This document shows, piece after piece, positions 1 to 4,726 of a DNA stretch of 5,437 nucleotides. Below the pieces are notes generated by a model. The model was not told where the DNA came from. It saw only the letters and a list, made by a program, of their open reading frames with translations, and did not search any database. The stretch comes from Bryobacteraceae bacterium. Its GTDB lineage: Bacteria > Acidobacteriota > Terriglobia > Bryobacterales > Bryobacteraceae. Each line of letters starts with the position of its first letter. Position 1 is the first letter of the stretch. The stretch lies in the NCBI GenBank assembly GCA_030044325.1, contig JASHWA010000515.1, positions 1-5,437 of the forward strand, read 5' to 3'. The position numbers were made by a program, and so were the translations under genes.

Positions 1-1024
1 CGGACATGCGCGATGGATTGGCGCTGAAAGCGACATGGAAGCTCGAAGGATCGTTGGGCGCGGCGGGAGCCTTGCCGCGGCGCGGCTCGACCAGCGCCAG
101 ATATTTCAGGATGGCGTAGATGTCGCCCTCATCGGGCAGGCGGAAGTCGAATTCCTGCGATTCGAGGCGCACGTGCGCTCCGCGCTCGGCCAGGCGGAAG
201 GCGAGAAACGCGCAGCATTCCACGGCCGATTCAAACCACGCGGCGGCGGAGGTTGGAACGTCGAGATCGAGATAAATCAGAACGCGATGATCCTGTTCGC
301 GTGAAAATTCGCGCACCTGGAGATGGCCGGTGTGCGCGGTCGCCTTCCAGTCCACGTGGCGGGCGCTTTCGAGAGCCTCGTAGGGGCGGATGCGATAGAA
401 ATCGTGGCCGCGCCCGCGCTGCTGCGCCTCCATTTCCCCGCTCACCGAAGCGAGCAGCGCTTCAAATCCGGGCTGCGGATCGAGGCTGGGATAGACGATC
501 ACGTCGTGGCGCGCGGTGACCGATTCGCGGCGCTCGGAAAACCCGAAGGGGAAGCGCGTGGAGAATTGAAATCCGCGCTCGCGATGCGCGCCGCGGCGGG
601 CGAAATACAGCTCGACCGATTCTTCGAGCACGGCGCCGCCGGGGATCACCGGGAAATAGAGCCGGGCGTCGAATCCGCTCGAGGGCGCGCCGGCGAGATG
701 AATGCTGAACGACGGAATCCAGCGCTTGAGATTCCGGAGGCGCAGCCCCGCGCGAACCTTGCGGCGCGCCGAGAGATGTTCGGGAAGAACCAGGTCGAGT
801 TCCAGGCCGGCGAGGCCCAGGCGGCTGATGAATCCCGAGACCAGAAACGTCGAAAACATCGCGGCCAGGATCAGGAACAATAGATTGTTGGCGGAAAGAA
901 ACGCGGCGAGTCCGATGATGACCATGGTCGCGACATAGGCCATGCCGGCGCGGGTGATGTGCTGGCGCAGATTGCGCGACCAATAGGCGGAGAGTTGCCG
1001 CCAGCGCTCACGCAGAGTTCTCAC
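1..1024 (-). CDS. DUF58 domain membrane protein (C-terminus off the left edge)
   Basis: The frame is open from GTG at 1024 to the left edge (341 codons seen). Residues 1-27 are basic and cytoplasmic in character. Two hydrophobic segments follow at about 28-44 and 48-66, with the NNLLFLILAAMFS stretch typical of DUF58 proteins. The DUF58 signature lies at about 206-245: GHDFYRIRPY, then RHVDWKATAHTGHLQVREF, then E243 before the strand VLIYLDLD. The motif departs from the usual form: the Gly-Asp after RxY is absent, the usual ATAR reads ATAH, and the DLDVP after the strand does not make a DxSxS metal site. The family's role is unproven; members usually sit beside a MoxR AAA ATPase and a transglutaminase-like protein. 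Here the upstream neighbour is an alpha/beta hydrolase, so any such partner would be off the left edge. GTG is chosen because an in-frame TAG lies just upstream (1034-1036) and the first 27 residues look like the family N-terminus. No Shine-Dalgarno is visible. Confidence 0.9.
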   Translation of the reverse strand, partial: MRTLRERWRQLSAYWSRNLRQHITRAGMAYVATMVIIGLAAFLSANNLLFLILAAMFSTFLVSGFISRLGLAGLELDLVLPEHLSARRKVRAGLRLRNLKRWIPSFSIHLAGAPSSGFDARLYFPVIPGGAVLEESVELYFARRGAHRERGFQFSTRFPFGFSERRESVTARHDVIVYPSLDPQPGFEALLASVSGEMEAQQRGRGHDFYRIRPYEALESARHVDWKATAHTGHLQVREFSREQDHRVLIYLDLDVPTSAAAWFESAVECCAFLAFRLAERGAHVRLESQEFDFRLPDEGDIYAILKYLALVEPRRGKAPAAPNDPSSFHVAFSANPSRMS

Positions 1025-1041
1025 GGTTTCAGGCTAGCAGC

Positions 1042-1110
1042 GGGTAGTGGGGAGTGGGGAGCGGGTAGTGGGAGTGGGTAGTAGGGAGTGGGTAGTGGGG
1101 AATGAGTGGG
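1042..1110. repeat. Heptamer-phased G-run tandem array
   Basis: The plus strand has ten runs of three or four G, starting at 1042, 1049, 1056, 1063, 1070, 1076, 1084, 1090, 1097 and 1108. The spacing is therefore 7 bp with single-base slips and one 11-bp gap. The unit is a variable GGGTAGT, GGGGAGT or GGGAGT. The array fills most of the 92-bp gap between the alpha/beta hydrolase stop and the DUF58 start. In the minus-strand transcript it would be a C-rich, G-free leader, while the template strand is G-rich and satisfies a simple G-quadruplex pattern several times over. It resembles in style the heptanucleotide short tandem repeats (STRR) described in filamentous cyanobacteria. No function can be read from the sequence. 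Confidence 0.9.
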
Positions 1111-1116
1111 ACGCGA

Positions 1117-2124
1117 TTAACTGGCGAGCTTGCGAATCGCGTTCGCGACCAGGTCGGGACGGTCGAGCAGGATCCAGTGGCCGGAATCGGGGACGATTTC
1201 GAGGCGGGCGCGGCGGGATTCGCGGACCAGGCGTTCGTGGTCGGCGCGCTGGGCGTCGCTCGAGTTGCCGGCGGAGAGGACGATCATGGGAGTTTCGATT
1301 TTGGGCGCTTCGGCGAGCACCGCGCGGGCGATTTCGGGCAGCGATTTGAGGTGGCGCGCGCTGGCGCTGAAGCATTTCGGATCGCTCCAGTGCAGTTGCA
1401 CGCCTTTCCAGGCGTCGCGCGGGAGCTTACGAACCTCGCCGACCATGCGTTCGGTGAACGCGGCGCCGCCGCGGCCGCTCGATGCGCGCGCGACCAGGCG
1501 AGGGATGGTCGCCGAACCTCTTACGGCGAGATTCAGCGCGCAGCGGACCACCCCAAGACGCGCGAGCAAGCCGCCTACCCGCGACAAAAAAATTCCGCGG
1601 GCGAGCATGGCTCGATTGGCGGGGGTGGGATCGGCCCATTCGCTTGCGCCGGCGGGATCGACCAGCACCAGGCCGGCGACTTCCTCGGGAAATCGCGCCG
1701 CGTAGGCGAGCATGAGCAGACCGCCGTAGGAATGTCCCGCGAGGATTCGCGGCTTGGAAATTTTCGCGGCGTCCAGCAGCGTGCGCAGGTGGTTGAGAAT
1801 GATTTCAAGATCGCAGGCGCCGCGGATCGGATCGGACCAGCCCAGGCCGGCGCGGTCGTAGCTGATGGTTTGGGCGAACTTCGAGACGTCGCTTTGCACC
1901 AGGCGCCAGCTCAGCGCGGTCGCGGCGATGCCGGCTTCGAAGACCACGGCGGGAGATCCCTCGCCGGCGATCTGGGCGTGGAGCTTGGCGCCGCCGGCGT
2001 CGATTACGCGGCCGGGCGGGGGAAAATCGCGCGCGTCTTTTCGAGTGGCCGCAAGTTGATAAGCGAGGGCCGCGGCGATCAGCAGCGCGAAAACGGCGGC
2101 GAAGATCAATCCGAGACCGCCCAT
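1117..2124 (-). CDS. Membrane-anchored alpha/beta hydrolase
   Basis: This is a 335-residue alpha/beta hydrolase-fold protein. Residues 3-24 are hydrophobic and form a probable N-terminal signal anchor, so the catalytic domain is likely outside the cytoplasmic membrane. The fold is clear from VVFEAGIAATALSW (60-73, oxyanion region), YDRAGLGWSD (89-98) and the nucleophile elbow LAGHSYGG (128-135, Ser132). These are followed by LVLVDPA (152-158) and the C-terminal PDSGHW (312-317, His316). The acid is probably Asp290 or a neighbour after the strand PMIVLSAG. The substrate cannot be told; esterase, lipase or haloperoxidase-like activity are all possible. ATG at 2124 is chosen because it gives the anchor and overlaps the end of the upstream gene by 19 bp, as expected for translational coupling. 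The frame stays open further upstream, but that part is arginine-rich shadow of the neighbour. Confidence 0.9.
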   Translation of the reverse strand: MGGLGLIFAAVFALLIAAALAYQLAATRKDARDFPPPGRVIDAGGAKLHAQIAGEGSPAVVFEAGIAATALSWRLVQSDVSKFAQTISYDRAGLGWSDPIRGACDLEIILNHLRTLLDAAKISKPRILAGHSYGGLLMLAYAARFPEEVAGLVLVDPAGASEWADPTPANRAMLARGIFLSRVGGLLARLGVVRCALNLAVRGSATIPRLVARASSGRGGAAFTERMVGEVRKLPRDAWKGVQLHWSDPKCFSASARHLKSLPEIARAVLAEAPKIETPMIVLSAGNSSDAQRADHERLVRESRRARLEIVPDSGHWILLDRPDLVANAIRKLAS

Positions 2125-2786
2125 TCGCCGGGCGCGATCACGCGGGTGCGCGGGAGTTTTCCCAGGCTCGAAATGAAGCCGACGATGGCGAGAATCGCGG
2201 CGAAAACGCTGAGCTGGATCACGTCGGTCGAATGCCCGCGCGGGAGCAGCTTCCACAGCGCGCCTAGAACGGGTTCGGCGAAACATACGGCCCACACCGC
2301 GCCGTAGAAATAGCGGCGCTCGGCGCCCTCGCCTTTGGTGGAGCGCTTGACGCGCGGGAGCATGCCCAGCGCGCCGGGAATCCACAGCGTGGCCGCCATG
2401 GGGAAATAGGCGGCGTCGTAGATCTGGCGCAGGCGCCACAGGCCGGTCGCGACGGCGTAGATCAGGCCCGAGAGATTCAGCACGGCGAAGGTGATCAGAT
2501 CCGACCAGGCGACGGTGTAACAGACGCGGCGGTACAGGGGATTGGGCTTGTCTTCAGTGAAGCGCAGGATGTACGGCTTGGGTTCGACGCCGGGAAGGCG
2601 GCCGCGCAGGCCCGCGATTCCGGTGGCGACGAGCACGACGGCGAGCCACGCCCAGGCTCGGCGGTCGAAACCGGTTTGGATGACGTCGAAGGTGAGCGGG
2701 CCGGGAGCGATGAAGAAAACGAAAATCCAGATGGGCCAGTGCGCGAGCCGGTAGGAGATCTTGTTGCGCTCGCGAAAGCGAATCAC
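2106..2786 (-). CDS. Unrecognised multi-pass membrane protein
   Basis: I do not recognise a family for this 226-residue protein. Hydrophobic segments lie at about 17-37, 44-60, 93-117, 124-143, 159-181 and 188-208, which suggests six membrane passes. A polar loop at 61-92 (PGVEPKPYILRFTEDKPNP) separates the first pair from the rest, and a basic loop (PRVKRSTKGEGAERR) lies at 144-158. No cofactor-binding or catalytic motif is evident. It is the first gene of a leftward set: its stop at 2106-2108 lies inside the start of the alpha/beta hydrolase gene, so the two are probably co-translated and may act together. The start is GTG at 2786 with no Shine-Dalgarno, but with an extended -10-like sequence 6 bp upstream, so the message may be leaderless. 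The coding call rests on length, hydrophobic periodicity and the tight overlap. Confidence 0.8.
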   Translation of the reverse strand: MIRFRERNKISYRLAHWPIWIFVFFIAPGPLTFDVIQTGFDRRAWAWLAVVLVATGIAGLRGRLPGVEPKPYILRFTEDKPNPLYRRVCYTVAWSDLITFAVLNLSGLIYAVATGLWRLRQIYDAAYFPMAATLWIPGALGMLPRVKRSTKGEGAERRYFYGAVWAVCFAEPVLGALWKLLPRGHSTDVIQLSVFAAILAIVGFISSLGKLPRTRVIAPGEWAVSD

Positions 2787-2792
2787 ACGTTG

Positions 2793-2801
2793 GTTATATC
2801 A
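2793..2801 (-). promoter_or_regulatory. Possible extended -10 element for the membrane-protein gene
   Basis: On the minus strand the sequence reads TGATATAAC. This is an extended -10 (TGn) followed by TATAAC, which matches the TATAAT consensus at five of six positions. The hexamer ends 6 bp before the GTG at 2786, so transcription would start at or beside the start codon. No convincing -35 hexamer is seen, which is tolerated by extended -10 promoters. The element lies in unusually AT-rich DNA for this window. Confidence 0.45.
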
Positions 2802-2836
2802 GATACGTTAAGCTGAAAGTTGCGCGTCCGCACACT

Positions 2837-2920
2837 GTGGCGCAATTGGGGACAGTCCGCCGGCGCGGCTAAGGACAAGGTGTTACGGCCGCGCCTTGGG
2901 ACAGTCCCCAATTGCGCCAC
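2837..2920. repeat. Nested inverted repeat (REP/REPIN-like), 84 bp
   Basis: Two 22-bp arms (2837-2858 and 2899-2920) are inverted copies with one mismatch, and share GTGGCGCAATTGGGGAC at the outer part. Inside them a second perfect 8-bp pair, GGCGCGGC (2862-2869) and GCCGCGCC (2888-2895), is offset by 3 unpaired bases on each side. An 18-base loop closes the structure. The whole can fold as one long hairpin or cruciform. Each outer arm also holds a small palindrome of the GGAC-n-GTCC type. It occupies the divergent gap between the leftward membrane-protein gene and the rightward metallo-hydrolase gene. There is no U-tract, so it is not a standard terminator. Its form suggests a repetitive extragenic palindrome pair, but copy number cannot be judged from one window. 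Confidence 0.9.
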
Positions 2921-2950
2921 GGGGTCACGTACGAAGCGAGAGGTGGATCC

Positions 2951-2955
2951 AAGGA
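2951..2955 (+). promoter_or_regulatory. Ribosome binding site of the metallo-hydrolase
   Basis: AAGGA lies 5 bp before the ATG at 2961. It fixes that start over other in-frame candidates and is the only clear Shine-Dalgarno before a gene in the window. Confidence 0.75.
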
Positions 2956-2960
2956 AGTAG

Positions 2961-3884
2961 ATGGTAAAAAGAAGGACCGTAGTGGGTGGTGGAGTGGGTG
3001 TGGGAGGGTTGGCGGTTTTCGCCTACCAGATGGCGCCGGCGTTCTGGCGGCGCGTCAGCGAAGATATGAAGCGGGAAGTCGATCCGGCGCCGCGCATGCC
3101 GGATTTCGCCAAATGGTCCGCGCGCGGAGTGCACGCGGCCTGGATCGGGCACACGACGGTGCTGCTGTCGATCGACGGGTTCAGGATTCTGACGGATCCG
3201 GTGTTCAGCACGCGCATCGGCGTGAGGGTCGGTCCGGTGACGGTCGGATTGAAGCGGCTGGTGGCGCCGGCGGCCGACATTTTCGAAGCGCCGGAGCCCG
3301 ATCTGATCCTGCTTTCGCACGCGCACATGGATCATTTCGATGTGCCGTCGCTGCGCAAGCTCGAAAACCGGCGGACGGCGGTGATCACGGCGGCGAACAC
3401 CAGCGATCTGCTGCGCACGAGGCGCTACGCGTCGGTGCGGGAGCTGCGCTGGAACGAATCGGCGCGCGTGGGTCCGGCGACGGTTCGGGCGATCGAGGTG
3501 AATCATTGGGGCGCGCGGATGCGCAGCGATACGTATCGCTCGTATAACGGTTATGTGATCGAGACGGGGCGGCATCGCGTGCTGTTCGGCGGCGATACGG
3601 CGTACACGGATTCATTCCGCCAGGTGCGCAGCTCAAAGCCGGTGGAGCTGGCGATCATGCCGATCGGGGCTTACGATCCGTGGATTCGCGCGCATTGCAA
3701 TCCCGAGCAGGCGCTGGAGATGGCGAACCATGCGGGCGCAGAGTTCGTGCTGCCGGTGCATCATCGGACGTTCGAGCTGAGCCGGGAGCCGCGGAACGAG
3801 CCGATCGAGCGGCTGCTGCACGCGGCGGGATCGTCGACCGAGCGCGTGTGCGTGCGGGGAATCGGCGACGAATTTCACCTGTAA
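2961..3884 (+). CDS. Metallo-beta-lactamase-fold hydrolase, UlaG/NAPE-PLD-like (COG2220 type)
   Basis: This 307-residue protein carries the metal-binding set of the metallo-beta-lactamase superfamily. WIGHTT lies at 61-66 and ILTDPVF at 76-82. The HxHxDH motif is SHAHMDH at 119-125 (His120, His122, Asp124, His125). NHWGAR is at 181-186 (His182), FGGDTAY at 209-215 (bridging Asp212) and PVHHRTF at 265-271. PIGAYDPW (234-241) followed by NPEQA is the pattern of the NAPE-phospholipase D, RomA and UlaG branch, so a phosphodiesterase or lactone hydrolase acting with two metal ions is likely; the substrate is unknown. The N-terminus is KRRTVVGGG followed by a small-residue hydrophobic stretch to about residue 24. 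This resembles a Tat signal or a membrane anchor, which suggests action outside the cytoplasm. ATG is supported by AAGGA 5 bp upstream. The gene stands alone, divergent from the membrane-protein gene. Confidence 0.92.
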   Translation: MVKRRTVVGGGVGVGGLAVFAYQMAPAFWRRVSEDMKREVDPAPRMPDFAKWSARGVHAAWIGHTTVLLSIDGFRILTDPVFSTRIGVRVGPVTVGLKRLVAPAADIFEAPEPDLILLSHAHMDHFDVPSLRKLENRRTAVITAANTSDLLRTRRYASVRELRWNESARVGPATVRAIEVNHWGARMRSDTYRSYNGYVIETGRHRVLFGGDTAYTDSFRQVRSSKPVELAIMPIGAYDPWIRAHCNPEQALEMANHAGAEFVLPVHHRTFELSREPRNEPIERLLHAAGSSTERVCVRGIGDEFHL

Positions 3885-3890
3885 CGGGCA

Positions 3891-3913
3891 GACGGCCGGC
3901 AAGACCGGCTGTC
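3891..3913. terminator. Hairpin between convergent genes (weak terminator candidate)
   Basis: A 9-bp stem, GACGGCCGG against CCGGCTGTC (one G-T pair), closes a CAAGA loop. It starts 7 bp after the metallo-hydrolase stop and ends 15 bp before the stop of the convergent small gene. It may end transcription from both sides. Neither strand has a clear T-run directly after the stem, so an intrinsic terminator is not proven; it may equally be a dispersed small palindrome. Confidence 0.45.
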
Positions 3914-3928
3914 CCACAGGGGCAAAAA

Positions 3929-4138
3929 CTACTTCGCTTTTTTCTGCTTCTGCTGGCCGACGCGGATCTTGAACTGCTTCTGCTGAGCTTCGGCGTAGGC
4001 TTTCCAGTCGAAGCGCTTGGAGGCGTCGGAAAGATACGCGTTCACGTCGACGTCCTTGGGCAGGACGGCCATCAGGACGGCGCTGGCTGTTCCGTCGGGG
4101 CTGGTGATGCGGTATCTTTTCACGTTCGGAATGGACAT
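3929..4138 (-). CDS. Small hypothetical protein with Lys/Gln-rich tail
   Basis: I recognise no family for this 69-residue protein. It starts MSIPNVKRYRITSPDGTA, has a central VLMAVLPKDVDVNAYL stretch and an aromatic-containing segment (FDWKAYAEAQQ). It ends in a basic tail, VGQQKQKKAK. There is no signal peptide or membrane segment. Codons are mostly G/C-ended like the neighbours, which supports real coding despite the length. The ATG at 4138 is 27 bp from the ATG of the divergent thioesterase gene, and no Shine-Dalgarno is present. A -10-like sequence ends 8 bp upstream, so the message may be leaderless. The tail could bind nucleic acid or another acidic partner, but that is only a guess from composition. 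Confidence 0.7.
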   Translation of the reverse strand: MSIPNVKRYRITSPDGTASAVLMAVLPKDVDVNAYLSDASKRFDWKAYAEAQQKQFKIRVGQQKQKKAK

Positions 4139-4165
4139 ACAAATTCAAGATAACATAGATCGAAT
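4139..4165. promoter_or_regulatory. 27-bp divergent control region with back-to-back -10-like sites
   Basis: Only 27 bp separate two outward-facing ATG codons. On the minus strand an extended -10-like TGTTATCTT occupies 4147-4155, with its hexamer ending 8 bp before the small-gene ATG. On the plus strand TAACAT (4151-4156) ends 9 bp before the thioesterase ATG. The two sites overlap and neither gene has a Shine-Dalgarno, so both messages would have almost no leader and any -35 contacts would fall inside the opposite gene. Mutual interference or shared control of the two genes is an inference. Confidence 0.4.
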
Positions 4166-4567
4166 ATGCCCGCCATTCCGATCGGCACCAAAGGCCGGCA
4201 CGCGCGCCGCGTGACCGATGAAATCGCCATTAATTTTTTGGGGTTAGAAGGCGCGAGGGTGCTGGCGACGCCGGCCATGATCGGCCTGATTGAAATGACG
4301 TGCCGGGACTCGATTGTGCCCGTGCTCGAGGCGGGTTTCGATTCGGTGGGGACGGAAGTGAATGTGAAGCACCTGGCGGCGACGCCGATGGGGATGGAAG
4401 TTCGCTTCGAGAGCGAAGTGGTCGAGACGGACGGGCGTAAGGTGAAGTTCAAAGTCGCGGCATTCGATGAAAAAGAGCAGATCGCCGAGGGCACGCATGA
4501 GCGGTTTGTGATCAACGTGGAGCGGTTTGCGGGTCGGCTGAAGGAAAAGATCGCCGGGAAGGGCTAG
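4166..4567 (+). CDS. FlK-like hotdog-fold acyl-CoA thioesterase
   Basis: This 133-residue protein has the length and layout of the fluoroacetyl-CoA thioesterase (FlK) family of hotdog proteins. The active-site blocks are VLATPAMIGLIE (32-43), VGTEVNVKHLAATPMG (61-76) and the C-terminal GTHERFVINVERF (109-121). Thr35, Glu43 and His69 correspond to the FlK catalytic Thr42, Glu50 and His76 with identical spacing (8 and 26 residues). The expected reaction is cytoplasmic hydrolysis of a short acyl-CoA. Fluoroacetyl-CoA itself is not implied, since most genomic homologues have unknown substrates. The frame begins at ATG 4166, very close to a divergent small gene and without a Shine-Dalgarno. It probably forms a single-gene unit that runs towards the inverted repeat at 4611-4726. 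Confidence 0.88.
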   Translation: MPAIPIGTKGRHARRVTDEIAINFLGLEGARVLATPAMIGLIEMTCRDSIVPVLEAGFDSVGTEVNVKHLAATPMGMEVRFESEVVETDGRKVKFKVAAFDEKEQIAEGTHERFVINVERFAGRLKEKIAGKG

Positions 4568-4610
4568 ATGTGGAGCCACGCGCTCCTTTTACTGCGGTGC
4601 TCGAAACCTC

Positions 4611-4726
4611 TAGGAGGTTGCTGAAAGAGGGGACAGACAGCTCTGTCCACGCCCACCGCTCCACGCGGCTGCAAGAATCTGCGTCTGGGGACGGAGTAGT
4701 TTGTCCCCATTTCCAGCAACCTCCTA
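4611..4726. repeat. Large imperfect inverted repeat (REP/REPIN-like), 116 bp
   Basis: The arms at 4611-4648 and 4689-4726 are inverted copies, about 38 bp each. Both begin with TAGGAGGTTGCTG and continue to a shared GGGGACA, with roughly eight or nine mismatches overall. The inner part of each arm is itself a small hairpin (left GGGGACAGA against TCTGTCC; right GGGGAC against GTCCCC), so the element can fold as two small hairpins or one large cruciform. The spacer is 40 bp and contains CCGC-tccac-GCGG. It lies between the convergent thioesterase and Wzz-like genes and might slow transcription from both sides, although no T-run follows. Confidence 0.85.

Noticed and set aside
323..983. Open frames on both strands opposite or out of phase with the DUF58 gene
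   Set aside because: They are long only because of the high GC content. The DUF58 frame carries the recognisable motif and membrane segments.
1042..1110. CRISPR array
   Set aside because: Units are about 7 bp with no unique spacers, so it is a simple tandem repeat.
1047..1349. Plus-strand frame starting in the G-run array, with repeated Gly-Ser-Arg-Glu-Trp-like residues
   Set aside because: It is a translation of the tandem repeat followed by the antisense of the hydrolase gene, with no family features.
2125..2439. In-frame N-terminal extension of the alpha/beta hydrolase by 105 codons
   Set aside because: The extra part is arginine-rich, lacks domain features and lies wholly opposite the well-formed reading frame of the membrane protein. 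The ATG at 2124 gives a clean membrane anchor.
2837..2920. Intrinsic terminator for an upstream transcript
   Set aside because: It lies between divergent gene starts and has no T-run after the stem on either strand.
3633..4153. Frames crossing the end of the metallo-hydrolase and the small gene on either strand
   Set aside because: They span the intergenic hairpin, are rich in arginine and proline, and conflict with better-supported genes.
4611..4726. Insertion sequence or MITE with target-site duplication
   Set aside because: Arms and structure fit a palindromic REP-like element better. I see no transposase and no clear flanking direct repeat.
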